Shown: positions 1 to 13,886 of the stretch, one piece after another
How positions within the stretch are numbered: the stretch's first letter is position 1
How the letters are laid out: each line of letters opens with the position of its first letter
Source of the DNA: Phoebastria nigripes
Taxonomy: Eukaryota; Chordata; Aves; Procellariiformes; Diomedeidae
Length of the DNA: 64,000 nt
NCBI GenBank assembly: GCA_035582835.1
Contig: JAYKAV010002109.1
Span: 1,284,688 to 1,348,687, forward strand
Direction: 5' to 3'
Position numbers and translations under genes: made by a program
The notes under the pieces: generated by a model
What the model saw: only the letters and a program-made list of their open reading frames with translations
Database searches by the model: none
What the model was told of the DNA's origin: nothing

Positions 1-3000
1 GACCCGGACGCCCCCATGGTGCCTCTCCCAGTGAACCCACCGCTCTGGACCAGAAACTCCTTGCATAGAAGTTCTCACGTAAAATCCCACATGAACTCAC
101 TGAGTATCATCACTGGATCCACAATGCTGTCGGTACAAAGTGATGATTAAGGTGCAAAACAAAAGCCCTCCAGAACCCACAATAAACATACCTCGTGTTT
201 ATGGCTGTTGTAAGTGGCAAGGGATGAAGTTCAGTGCCTGGGTAATTTGCACAGAACATCTGTTTTACAATTCTTTCTCTCACTTACTATATGGCGCAGT
301 CTGTGTACAAAGACCGCGTGTCCTGACCTAGAGCTGCACCCGCATCTTCCTTCACCCCAGTCTTCAGGTTTGACCGAGTTCATTGGAAACGCAACAGAGT
401 CTATTAGGAAAAGTGAATTAAACCCTGGGTTGTTGCTGCAGCCCCATTGCTGACCTCTCTGTGTGCAAGGAAGCTCGCCCTCATCGCCCTCGCGAGCTGT
501 TCTAACGTCGGGAGCGGGGATGGCTGGAGCTCCCACCTTGCTCGCTGCCAGCGGATGCCTGTAAATAACAACAGAGGATGCCAGGGAGCACTGACAGGCA
601 GCGTGACTCCTCTGGAGCTCGACACAGGCTGTCGATCAGCTGTGGAAAACTAATTGCCCTCTGGCTGCTTTTGAAATGAGGGGGAAAAGCGGCTGGAAGG
701 GCCTCTTCAGAGCCGGGAGGATCCCTGGAGGCTGAAGGTGCCGAGAGTCGGGAGCGTTTGGCTGCCTGGCCGTCTTCATCCAAATGACTGCCTGCTTATA
801 TTTAGCAGCAGCTCTGACTCCTTGCTGAACTTGGCCCCTGTAATTAACACATTAACGTCTGCTCTTTGCTGAGCCATGAGAGTCCGGGGGAAAGCGCTGT
901 TTGTCAGGGGACTCGTAGCGACCGGTCCCGGCGGCTCTGCAGAGCCTTGGAGAAGCGCGTGCAAGCGCAGGAGCTGCTTGGCCTTCTGGCCAAGGGGAAC
1001 ATAGCACCCTCCAGCCCTTCTTTACTGTCTTGAAAGAGGCTGGCTGCCACGGCCTCGAGCGCTGCCTGGGCACCAATGCTTTCCTCGCCTGAAAGCCCGG
1101 AGCAGGGAAGTGGCTGCTCGCCTCTCTCGGCCCCAGCGTGGAGCTGCTGCTCTTCTGCGGCAGTGCCATGGGAGGAGANGGTTGTGGGACACCTGCCCGC
1201 TCTCTCCCACATGCCTTTACCACCTTCTGCAAGGTCTTTCTGCTCAGTTCCTCCTCGAATTATTCAGCAAGGGCCCAGATAGGAATCAAATACCCCGATT
1301 CAGTCTAATTCCAAACACTAGCTGTGTTTACCCATAAATTTATAACTCTTCCCCCAAGCCAAGAAGCAAACCAAAAAAAAACCTCAAACAGGCTGAAGAA
1401 CTCCATGCCGCAACAAAGCGCTGGAAACAGGCAGGCCCAAGCAAATGCTGGGGGAAGCACACGCAACGTGGCACCATACCTTTTGCTCCAGAGCAGAAAC
1501 ATAAAGACGAAGGAAATCATGGTCTCCTTGCAAGCAGCTTCTCCTTGCAGGAGGGAGCCCATCCCGGCCTCACTCCCTGGTGTTGCAGCATCCCCAGAGC
1601 ACACGGGAGATGCATCAGACATTGCAGCGGTGGGAAGACTCAGGCTCTGAGGAGCTTGGAGCGGAGTCATCGCTCCCAGGGTAAACACACAGGCAGTTCT
1701 TCAGCTGACCTGGTAGCAGTGCCAGTGGAGCGAAGTCAGGTCTGCTCGCCTGGCCTGACGTGAATGTAGTCAGTTCTAAGTAATCCGAGTTGCTGGATCC
1801 TCAGAAATGCTCAGAACAANCATAATTTAAACATGTTAGAGCTGGAGGATGCTTGTCCTCGCTCTAGCGGGAAAAGGAGAAAGCCAAAATGAGTTCACCG
1901 TTAGGTCTTATAAACTAGACTGAAAACGTTTAAAAAAACGTCATCAACATGCTTTACTGTTGCTTTGCATGAAGATAAAATCTGCAAGATGCTGAAGCAC
2001 CAGGGTCCTGTGTTTTTATCCCAAAGATAGGGGATTTGGAAGGGGCAGGATCGCTCCCTGGGCTAGGCTGGGCAGGGGCTCCTTTCCTGCTGCATGAAAC
2101 TCAGCTGCAAAGGGTCTTTGGAGAGTGAGAACGAAGCATCAGAGCCAATTTCTGAAGAACAGAGAGGAGGGGAAGGACAAAAAGGAAAGAAAGCAAGCAG
2201 AATAAATCTGAATTGTAACAAAATTACAGTCTGTATTGAAATTTCCACATTTGGAATTGATTTTTCCATCAGACAAAAGGCTGAGACTTTAGTTGTTGAA
2301 ATACTGATCTCTTTTTTATCTTGTTCTAAATGTCATAACTGGACGAGCTGCAGGTGAACCATCAGCAATAAAGGACTGATGCAATCTGAAAATACTTTCG
2401 TGTCAAGTGTAATGTGATGCTCTTCCCTTTGTTTGCGCTGTTTTCTCTCCCGCTGTGCATGTGGTGCAGGTTTCCTACCTTCCATCAGGTGACGCAGGTT
2501 CTCTCATTTTTCTGGCTGCTTCCCATTTTCTAACTCCCCCCCCCCTTCACATTTAGGGAGTAAAAACCGTCTCCCTCATGGCATCACGTTAGCACCGAAG
2601 TTTCAACTTAACTACGTATGCAAAGAGTTTTATTTGCATCCCGTAAGCTGTGCATGCTGGAAGCGACCAAAGCTGCAGCACCTTTGTGAAAAACTGCTCG
2701 CCTATGGTCAGCGATCTCCCTGCTCTGTTTTAACATGGGTTTTCAATTGTTTCACTCTATTTCTCCATTGTCTTTCTTCAGAGCACTATTTCTTTCCTAT
2801 CTGGCATTTTCTTCACTGTCCCCGAACAACCTCTTTTACTTGCTCTCTCCTACAATAACCCCATTTCTCATTATTGTTTCCATTCCCTTTTTTGTTTGTT
2901 TGTTTTTTTTTTTTTTTTTCCCCACTCGATGGAGGCCTGGGGGCCCCTGCTCTGCGCTGGGGGTTCCTCTTCCAGCTGCAGCACTCGGCAGACACATCGG

Positions 3001-6000
3001 AGCTGGAGCACCGTCTCCTTCGTGTCGGATCNGTGTCTGCACCACTGCAGAAGGGGCTCGCCATACTCTCCGACGAGCATTTTATATCTGCTTTGCAGGA
3101 GCATACGTAATCTATCAAAGTGCAGAGCAATGATGAATCAGGTCTTTGATGCAAATAAGAAGCAGCCACATGGCATGAAGCATTTGGGAGCACTTCAGGC
3201 TAAAAAGGAAAAAAAAAAAAAAACAGAAAAAGAAAAAGATGCAGCTGTGAAGAATACAAATATTGGCTCCTCGAGGAAACCTCCATATTGTATCCATTAT
3301 TGCAATCTACTTATTTGTTCAGGGCTAATGCTCTCCATTTTGAGATTGTCATGGATCTAGTTTCCCATCCTCAGAGAGCAGACAAGAAGGTCTAAGCGGC
3401 AATATTCTGCGGGAGGTCGCTGCATAAGGAGTCTTTCTCCGCTGTCTGGCTGACAGAGTGGATCGCTGTGTGAGAGAACCTGCTATTAAAATGAATAAGG
3501 ACCCTTTTGTGCATGAGAAAGCAGAAAAAAAAAAAAAAATTGGCCTCTTCCCACCTTCCCCATCTTCTCTTGGTATGAAAAAAAATCTGCACTGTCTTCC
3601 TCGCTGCAGCTATTGTGAGTGCCTTGCAATGGGGACTGCTGGAAGAGGGGAGGTTTTACACAGCCTTTCCGAAAGCTCCTCTGCAGAAACACGGAGTGCT
3701 TGCTTTGCCGAGTTTCCTGCAAATGCTGTGCTCTGGAGAAGGGGCTGGCGGCTCCGGAGGCTGTGAGCGAGGCCCCGAGCAGCTGCCAGCTGAGGTCATC
3801 CATGGGGATCGACGTGGGGATCGTCTCTGACACGCCAGCAGTGAATTTTCCGATCATCTGCAAGAAAAGCAGAAGAAAGTGAGGTGTAAGCAGTTATGTT
3901 GCTGCGAGCATGCCCTGAAGCTGCCTTCGCGCCTGGAGCCCGGCTGGGCAATGCTTCTGGTCGCCACCACGGTCTCGCTGGTGGTGAGCTCGGGACGAAC
4001 ATTTCAGCTGGCAAAAGGTGGCCGAGAGTGGCCTGGTGCTCCGGCATCGGTCGCCGCCTCGCCTCTTCATTTACACGCTGGGAATAACAGTCGCTCCCTG
4101 CTTAGCAGGGAAGTTAGGAGCCTGAGTTCGTTAGAGGTTACTCTGTTGCTGTGAGTATCACAGAGGTTACTCTGTGATAACGGGGGTGAGATAAGTATGG
4201 CAGCGATGGAGGACAGTTTTCTGTTAGAGCTGTAAGAGAGGGGTGATAAGCCGCTGTCTGCCAGGAACTGATTTGAGATCCCTGAGCCAAACGCTCCTCT
4301 GCTATAGCGAGGGGCAACTCAGCCAAACCCCGCAGATGAGCATCGCCCTGGCCACCACGCAGCTACAGAGGTCCCACGTCATGGCTGGTGCAAACAGCAG
4401 TCTCCGTTAAACCCAGCAAATTGAAAAGTTTCGCTTTGCATCCCACTTACAACTCATTCCGTATGATGCTGGGTAAAGCAGCATCACACACTGTGAAATG
4501 CATGAGGGAGGAGACCCGAGAGCAGGTTCCCCGTACGGCACAGCCTGAACCACCATAGCGTTAGCAATAAAAAGTTTGAAATGACCCTCTTTGCTCTTGT
4601 TCATCCTAAGCATTTCAAATGGAGCTGAGGGAAAGCCTCCAAAAATGAAATATTTCTACCTGTGAATGATCTAGCGTGGCCAACCACCCCAGGAGGGCCA
4701 CCTGTAAGCAGAAACCCGAATCCTTCTCCCACCTACACGTGTGTCCTCAGTGTCTATTCCAGCCGTTTCTCTAAAAACAAAAACACAGAGCGCATATCTG
4801 AGAGAACTACAGGACTCTTGTTTCACAAAAAAATGAAGCAATATGCTTTTCACTTCCCCTCTTTGCAGTTACTTCAGCCTTTCCCCCCAAACCGTGCTGG
4901 CTGGGTGCCGCGGCCGTGCCAGCAGCATAGGGCACGCAGGCAGGGGTAAAACATGTGCGAGCCTGGCCTTTTGTCACAGCGTCGCTCAACGAGGTTTGCT
5001 AATCCCCCGTCTTATTAAAGGTTATGTGGCCAAGGCTTTAAAATCCTCCTTCTGATGGACAAAATGCTGTCGGTGCCTCTCTAGGGGATCCTGCTAGGAA
5101 AACGGACCCTGACCTCCAGTGTCTTTGGGAGAGGGGGAGAGAAGATGTCTTGCCAACATGGGGGTCTGTTGTTCACCTACAGTGTGGCTGCCTTTTCACC
5201 GCTGCCCTTGGATAAGTAGGTTTGTATTTATATATAGAATATAGCAAAAACAATCATAAAAGCCATGAGTATTTAAATATAGATGCCTTCATCCAAAAGG
5301 AGCCTAAACTGTGTTTATGCAAGCTGGGATAGTAAAGGCGATGCTGTCCTGTGGTGTTTCTGCAATGAACTTAAAGAAAAGCCCCTGAAGTTTAACATAA
5401 AATAAAAAGAAACAAACAAATCCCCCAATTTACTATTTTCTCAAACAGTCCCAAATCTCCTCCCTCTCCCAACAACCCCGGGAGAGTGCAGCATGGATGG
5501 TTTGTACTGACATAATCTTTGTAGTTTGGATAAAGAGCTGGTAATTGGTAAAGATTTCCATTTTCTAGGGAAATCAGGCGTTGAAGCACTTACATATTTT
5601 TTTGTGTAATTGAATTAAATTTGGGATTGAAACTTCAGCTGTTGGGCTTCTCTGGTCTGAATCCTTGGTTAATTCTCAACTTTAACTTTTCATTATCACT
5701 ATTCTTGGNTTTTTTGGGGGGAGTGGGGTGGAGGAGGGGTTGAACAGCTCCCTTCTGTTTGCTGCCCAAAGAATACTTCGGTCAGACAAAGCAGGCGAGA
5801 TACCTGAATCAAAATCAAGAGGTTCCTTGTAAATGGCATGGCCACAGCTATGATGTTTTGCTCCTTTCTGTCTGCCTTGATGCAGAAGGACTATNACAGA
5901 GAAAGCTTTTCCAGCTTTGATGGCTAATACCCTATATTTCTACTTTTTTTTCCCGTGCAACTGCGAATTAACTCTCACAACTTCCTTCTAACTAAGAAGA

Positions 6001-9000
6001 GTCACTTTACCAACGAAACGTGCCCTCCGTGAGCGTGAAGAGTAACCGCTATCTCTTGCTACAGCACTCCTTGTTGGAGCACAGTTGTTTTAGAGGAACA
6101 TCCAGTAGAAATAAACAGGGGAAAATCAAAATATATAACCCTGCTGCAGGGTCAGCGGCCATGGAGGAGGCTGCGAGCTCAGGCGCTCCTCGCTGGAAGC
6201 TGTGGAAGTTGGTGAGATCAGTGCCTTTATATTTATGTAAACTCAGTGTAATAAATGTTTGCAAGGAGCTGGGGTTATTTCATCAGAACTTCCCACCATG
6301 GGAGAGAGTTACTGTACTTAGAAATTTAATTTGGGCGGATGCCATGGCTGAATCATTGGTGCCACTTTCTATCGCTGTCGATTCTCCTGCCCAGCACTGA
6401 CCTGCTACAGCGTCCTTTGCCATGGACCAGCCGGCAACGCAGAGCCCGCGCAGATGCACCAGGGACATTTACTGACCCTCAGAACAACCCCAGATTGTAA
6501 TGATTAGTTTTAGCTTTAATTGCAGTGAAAGCAAACTCTACAGTCAGCCCAGTATTAGCAGCGCAATTCAGATTTGAACAGGCTCCTGGTAGATCATAAG
6601 ATAAAAGTACCCAGGACCTCAGGATGTGCAGAACTGTCCCCCAGGGCTTTGGCAACTGTTTCTCAGTGCCTCTGTTTTATTAGTTCACATCCCCGAGGAC
6701 TGTTTTTCCTACCACAGGATATGATTAACCCTGACTGGAGTCATCGTGCTGCATCCCGAAGCAGAAAATTCACCTGAATTCAGCACAAAGCCTCTGCCCG
6801 CCTTGAGTCCTGCACAGCGCGGGACCAAGCAGACCTCGTGCATGGCTCGTGGCTCTTCTCTGGGGCAGGTCTTCTGGGCCACCTACGTCACGGGGGCTGG
6901 ACCNCGCACGCAGAGCCTCGCTGGTCTCCTTTGCCCAGGTAGGGAGCAGGGTGCTGCCCCAGCGTCAGCCTGGAGCTGGGGACCACGAGCTCTCCTGCAC
7001 AGGGTGAGGATGCTGCTCTAGGTTTGTAGGGGAGCTGCAGTGATGTCCTTCCCACCTGAGCACCCGGAAAAGGGCGAGGAGGAACATAAGCCAGCTCTGA
7101 AGTCCTGTGAACCTCTGGCATAGTAAGTAGGGGTGGTGAAGGACATGGGGGCACGTGGGAGGAGACACTGCTGACAGGAGGCAGAGGCTCAAGGCCAATT
7201 ATGGGGAACTTTTCATTCCATTTTCCTTGAAAAATGGTGGTGAAAGGGCACTGCTGCATTTTTCAGCCCTCGCTCACGTAAGCAGTGGGCGCTCGTCACT
7301 CCAGCAGGCTTCCTGCCGTGAGTAACGTGGAAGGAGAAAAGCGCAGAGAGTAGGGACTGTCTCATTTCAGATGGTTACTCAGAAAGGAACTAAAGCCTCG
7401 GCTGACTCCTGGGATAGATGCAATTCTTCAACAGAGTCAGGCCACACGCTCGCCTTTTGCAATAACNGCTCACAAAAGCGAGCAGCTCTCGAGTCAGCCC
7501 TTTGCAGCACCCCCGGCATGGGCTTGCTAGACAAAATATCTGCAGAAACCTCCTGCCTTGTGCTGAGAGCGATTCCTGAAACGGTTACACAGGGCAACGC
7601 TGTGCCTTTTGCCCTTGATCCCGCAAGGCGTTATCTGGGGGGTTCATGGGGGCTGTGTGGAGCCTTGTTGAAGTTAAACTCAAGCAGAGCATCACAGAGA
7701 TGCGCTCCTCACAAATAAAGGCATTTCAATGGGCTAAACCGAAAACACTCTGTTTAGTCTTCAGCATCCCTAGCAGAGACATGCAACAGTGTTCCTGGAA
7801 GTGGAGTTTTTATTAATGACCAAAATAGGATGCTTCTGCTACCTCCTCCCCTTTACCCTCCTCCCCCCCCCCAAACCTGGTGAATATCCATCTGGAATAT
7901 ATTCAGTGAACTAACAAAGGGTCCTCGCTTTGCTCCAAGAGCAGCCTGGCTTCCTCTGAAGCGTAAGAAGCCACATTGACAGGAAAGAAACGGGCACATT
8001 TCACCCTCAAGTGAAGTTTGCGGATACTCCAAATACTTGTTTGTACGTGTGGCCACTCGCAGAGCTGAAATTAATAGTTTGGGAGAAGTAGGGTTGAGTT
8101 CCCAATCTTGCCGACCCGTGCACCGGGAGATGGATTTGTAACCCCGAGCGACAGGCCTCGCAACCTTCATCCCTCAGGTTTGCTTTCAGTAGCGTTTCTA
8201 AGACATTTTATTGCTTACACTGATGGTATTTTAAAATCTGATGTAGGTTCCTTCATTTTTGCTGCTTATTTTTTTCTCCTAGTAATCAGGTCATACCCTC
8301 TGCTGCCGTACGTGAAGGATAAAGAGCCCAGTGTTCTCCCTCCTGCCATATGGAAGAAGTCCCTCTTCTAATGTCAGACTGTAGTGGAAATGGGAAAAAA
8401 AAATGCTAAATTAGGATTCAGCGTGAGAATTAGCTCCTGCTAAGGGACCTGCAGCGTCTGGGTGCACAGACCCCTATTGCAGCTGGTGGGGGGATTCAGG
8501 CAGCGGGAGCTACCCCGTGGGCTGCACCGGCCCCTCCAGCCCCAAAATACGTGCCCAGGCTCCTGCGGATGGTGGGGGCAGAAAGCACCTTGCTCAGAGC
8601 AGGAAATCTCTCTTTATTGCCAGTGCTTGGAGTTTATTGCTTGTTAAACTGAAGAGTTGCTCGCTTCTCACATCCTGCAAGCGTTTTATATGAAGACACT
8701 TCATATAGAATAAGGGTGGTTACGTCCTATGTGTAGTTTCTGAATTTCCCAGCCTGTGGCGTTGGAATTTGGCCCCATAGCAGGCAAAAATGGTGTGGAG
8801 TTAAAAAACCCAAATGACAACTTGCTATAGTATCACAAGTGTCAAAAAAGGAAATATTTTTACAGCCTGAGGAAAAAAGACCACTGAAGGCTTGTAAACA
8901 AGAGAGACGTGCCAACTGGGTATTAGAAATAGACTTTATCTTCTGTGATTTATAATGTGTTCAAGCACATACATGCACGTGGGGAGAAAACTCGCCCAAA

Positions 9001-12000
9001 ACTTAACATTTCCAGAAGTACCCGGCAATTCTGACTGATCGGGTTTGGGGGCAGGCAGCCTAAGAGAAATCAGAAAGTGCCCTCTTCTCCCTCCAGTCAG
9101 GGTCAGGTAATTTTACTGTTGCTGAAGAAGAACATTAAGAAAAGCCGAGAGAGAGACAGTCCTGCTTGAAAATCCTCTGTACAGCACCTGCCCCGGCAGC
9201 GTGTCCGAGGCAAGGCAGGCAGGCTGCGATGTGCTTGCTGGAGGGGATGCCGTACGGAGCAGCTGCTGAAAAGGAGCGCAGAGCAGTCAAAGCCAGGATT
9301 TACTGGAAACCAAGGTTTGCGCTGTTCTCTTGGAAACAGAAAGATTGTTTTATTTTTGCGAACAGAAATGTAGTTTGTGGTTAGCTTCTGGCAGCAGGTG
9401 GCTGTTTTGGACCCTCTCTGAAAATGAGCACAAATAAAAACACATTTTAGCCTGCTACGAAGACAAAACAGCGCGCACGTGGTTCTCTTTGCTTGCACAG
9501 AAGTTTATCCTGAAACCCGTCCTCCAAGAGGTAAAGGGGAGAGGTTCTCATCTATCTGGGAGGCACTGCGTCCTGGGCATCTGCTGGACCAGGATTTCTC
9601 GTTTGTTAAGGAAAACTCTCTGCCNCATCTTCCCATTAAGGAATTTGCATGGTTATCTGCTACGCTGTAATCCCCCAGCCCGAAAAAGATTACTGCCTCA
9701 ATCAACACATAATGCAGATTTTTCTCTCATATTTAACAGTTTTGCTCCATTTCATGCTCTGAGAAGCTGGTGGCACCTATTCAACCCACTGGGGAAAGGG
9801 CTGGATCTCCCCATTTTTTTAAAAAACAGAAACCACAATATCTATATTATAGTCTTATACGTATGGTTTGTGTACTGAAACTATGAAAGGGAACTAAGGA
9901 ATCAGTGTCTCCTCCCAGCCACAGCCCGTGCTTATGCTCACACCTGCAGGCTGTACGTACTATTACATGCTATAGGCTTCTGCCGAGATCGGCCTTTCTT
10001 CCCCCCCACGCAGGAGTGAACCCTCTGCCCTGGCAAGGGCTGTCGGGGCGGGGGGAGCGAGCTGGGTCTGACTTGGAGCATCACTTGTTTTCTGCCTGGT
10101 GAGGCATCAGGCTCTGAATGCTGCTCAGGGCGCACGGCACCTCCGCAGTCGTAAAACCCAACAGTGAGAAGAGTAGGTTAAAGCACTTATTTTTCACATT
10201 AAATATGCTAATTAACCAGTTCATACTTTAGTGTATAGAATACACTTGCCACGCTGTCTGAGCCCCACATGTAATTTAAAAAGGTCGTACTGCAGACACA
10301 CTAGCCCTAAGTAGACTTTCTTAGTGGCTTGACTTACGCTGGCTAAAACCAGAGGTCTAGAGCAGAAGTTTCCACTCTCGGTTTGCTTTGGGGAAAAAAA
10401 AAAAAACAAAACACTATTTCTAGTTGTGGAGGTTGCAGAGCAAAGCCTGAAGATGTTACCTGCTTGCACACTCAGGCACTGAACAGCAAAGAGAGAGATC
10501 CAAAGCAGTATTAAGCGATGATTTGGAAGGCTTGATTCAAGGTTTCCGAGTGCTTAGGACTGGCAATGTGTGGACAGCAAGTGACAATTGGCAACGACAA
10601 GGCCGCTGGTTGGGAGCATTTATGATGCTCCAGTTATTTTTCCGTCTTTGAGCAAACAGAAATGATACTGAACACCGGTGTCTAATTTACCCACTGAACT
10701 TCCTCGTATTAACCCAGAGATAATTACTATTTGCCGCATAAGGCAGTGTGTAAGTGAAAGGCTAGAAGAAGGCATAGCCTGTCTCTCCAGCACCGAGAGC
10801 CGCATGGCGATTCCTCCTCCTCCTCGGTTGGGATATTTGTGGCTGGCGTGTGCCGTCTTGGCACTGGGTTCCCTTACCGAGGAGCCGAGGGACTCCGCAG
10901 AGCGGGGCAGCATCCGTACGAGGGCAGCCAGCAGCAGGGACCACTTGTTTTCTTTTGGTAGGAGACAAGCAAGACCATTGTATTGCCATATGGGCACAGT
11001 GAGGAGCTTGTCCTGGGTGCTGGTTTCTTCCAGAGCTATACTGGCTTTTATCAGAAATAACCTTCCCAGACAAACAAAGGCCAAAATGATGGGACTTCTG
11101 TTGTGATGATGCGATGCCAAAGGGCTGCAGTTACCATCAGCTTCCAGCGAAAGCTTTGCGGGTCTGAGCTCCACTCCGGGACAGCTATTCAAGGGAGAAA
11201 CAGCATTTTTTAGGCAAGGCGGACGGTGCTGTTGGAGCCCAGGGCAGGAGGAGGGACCCTGCTCGCCGCCAGTGCCGAGGCCGGGGTCCCCATGCGGGGA
11301 CTGGTGGCCATGGGGGGATGGGTCTGCCGGACCCCCTTCCGTGGCTGGCTCCTTCCCAGCCNGAGCATCTCTCCAGGAAAACAGGAAAAAACAAGAGGAA
11401 GGCAGAGAGGGAAACCCCAAAGATTATGAAATAAAATGTGGGCAGGAGTGGGAGAGGGGGAACCGAGTGTCACCAACACCGGAGGAGACAGGACAATGTT
11501 ACAGGTGAGGAGCTGAGGCTGGACTATCTAAAAAAGAAAGAAGAAGCCTCATTAGGCAACAGGCAGTTGCTCCAGGAATAACTCAGCACTAGGGGACACC
11601 ATTGTACCATAAATTGCAGCATATGCAGCAGAAAAAAGTCCAGTTTCAAGCAAGAAACTGAACACCTCACTTCCCTTTTTTAGGCATTTCTGCCACAGAC
11701 ACAGTACCAGGACGGCACTTCGTCCCTCTTCCCAACTCCCGTCATTTTTACAGCCCATAGAAACGCCGCAATTTCTAACTCACCTCGTGACAGTAACGGG
11801 TCCTCTTTCTTGGCACGTATTTCTCTCCAGGTCCCTATTCCTGAGCCAAACCTGATCAGCATTTGCTGCCAGGGTGGCACTTTTCTGTGTGCCACCAGGC
11901 AAAGTCACAAGCAGGGGACAACCACCCTTGTCTCTCACCTGGAGCTGGGCAGAGCCTGCCCAGAGTGAAACCCAACTTCTGCCAAGCCGATGGCAAAGCT

Positions 12001-12497
12001 CCCTCCTCACCAGTACAGGCTGGAGTTTTACAACTAAATAACACATTGCAGATCCTGCATGTATTTTTGGAAAACGTAAGTAGAAAANGTCATTCTCAGC
12101 AGACTTTTCCATGCAGGAACCCCTGTGTGATACGTGACCACACAAGACACCCAAATACATCGTCCTCACCAAAAGCATCACTTCCCACCAAGTGTCATAC
12201 AAGCATTTTCTATCCGTAAATACAGATTTACCGAGGTCCCAGCTGCTATTTGTTGGGATGCTCCACCTCTGCAAGACCTACTGAGACCCCAGCTGCCATC
12301 AGAAGTGGTTTGGCTCTGACAGGTCCCCACACCGGCAGCCCCAGACAGTGCCCTGAGCCCAGGGAAGTTGGGTACAGCAAAGGCCAGTTTGGCTGGACCA
12401 AACTCCAGCTCCGAGAGGCCAGGGCAGCGAGTCCCCCAACATCTCAGCCCGCTCCAGGTGCTGCCTTCAGCAACTTCTGTGCTGCTTTGACTGAGTT
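1..12497. other. Intergenic block, no gene supported
   Basis: I see no recognisable protein family, RNA gene or well-preserved transposon in this block. Open frames are short, overlap one another on both strands and lack family motifs. The longest, at 10620-11420 on the minus strand, is discussed under findings. Visible low-complexity items are T runs at 2903-2919, A runs near 3209-3223 and 3523-3539, and a C run near 7862-7871. A small repeated and self-complementary element sits at 4133-4179. Exons of a multi-exon or non-coding transcript cannot be excluded by eye. Confidence 0.6.
4133..4179. repeat. Duplicated 14-mer with perfect 10-bp hairpin
   Basis: The 14-mer agaggttactctgt occurs at 4133-4146 and again at 4162-4175. 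The second copy is embedded in a perfect inverted repeat at 4156-4179: arm tatcacagag, loop gtta, arm ctctgtgata. This is seen directly; no function is known. Confidence 0.85.
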
Positions 12498-12524
12498 TTT
12501 ATTATATCATTATAAATTTTTATT
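12498..12524 (-). terminator. Tandem AATAAA poly(A) signals, minus strand
   Basis: TTTATT at 12498-12503 and again at 12519-12524 read as AATAAA on the minus strand, in an AT-rich stretch about 2.2 kb past the CYSLTR1 stop codon. They are the most plausible polyadenylation signals I could find downstream of that gene. The distance is plausible for a vertebrate 3' UTR. Use of these sites is inferred; cDNA 3' ends would settle it. Confidence 0.4.
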
Positions 12525-13825
12525 ACGTGAATATTACGCTCTAGTGCTGTGTGTAGATAAAAATGTATTGTAGGGTAGAAGAATCTGTATGCAGAGACTT
12601 TAAAATAAGACACAGAAAACAGTAATTGTTAAAATTTAACTTACAACATTTTCATCTAATTTTCAGCAATCTTTTTTTAAATAGTCTTTCCTATTGCACA
12701 AAAACCACTGCCATTTGTCTTGACATAACCATTGTCTCATTATTAAAAAAAAAAAAAGGAAAAAAACCCTCTGGTACAATAAAAATGCTTTGCAACACAT
12801 ATATATAGCTTTACTGTACAATATTTTAAAGTTTGGGAATGTGCATATTATTTCTACATATTCTGAAACTTAGTTTTCCATGATGATTTCTGTTTACAGT
12901 TGCACAATGCCTTTAATGCTTTGAGACACAGCTATAATACTCAATGCTAACCCTTGAGAAGAAGTTTTAGCCACTCTCCTCTTACACACGCTTTCTCAAA
13001 GCGGTCTACAGTTACATCATTGAACTGTAAGCTCTGCCCTCCTGTGGGTTTAGGGANAACTGTAACACTCCTCTACATGAACAGCTTTCAGCCTCTTCCA
13101 CTTTACAGATCCTTAAAATTTTCTAAAGGGGTTTCAGATCTTGTTGAAAATTCACATCCATAAATTGTTCTGCAGGTGAATTTGCTTTTTTTAAGTGCCT
13201 TTTGCTGACCCAGGAATATGCAGACTGTGGTGTAAAGAGTGAACTTACACTCTTCTGNGTATCTGTGAAGATAATTTCTCAAGCAGACCTCTGCCCCCAA
13301 GCCAAACTCCTTTTGCTCACTCTTATTCTACAGTATTAAAACTGTTTTCTGATTTAAGATAACATCAGGTGACTTCANAAATACCATATCAAAACTTACT
13401 TGCTATTAATTTGTCAACCACTTTTCCAACTAAGAGTCTTAATCCTACAAGAATTTCTATTTCTGTCTTGATGTATCATGCATCTCGGGCTGGGCTTTGC
13501 TCCAGCAAAAGGCAGGCAGCGCTACTTTTCTGTGGGTTCACTAGAAAAACACAGGAATGTTCCCTTCTGTCCAAGATTTTGAAGTTTGTCTTTACATAAG
13601 AAACATAGCCCAGTCTGGTTTTTCATCATACTGTACTCAAAATAAGATTCACTCATGTCTCATCCGGACTCATCAGACTCTTGACCTCCAGAGATCTTTC
13701 CAAGGGCCTTGGGTTGCCTCTTTTCTGCAAGGTGCGAGCAAGGTGAACACTCCTGAACAGGATCAAATATCATATATAGCTATTTTTAAAAAGGACTTCT
13801 GCATTAATTTTTTTTTTTTAAATTT

Positions 13826-13886
<61 letters not shown>

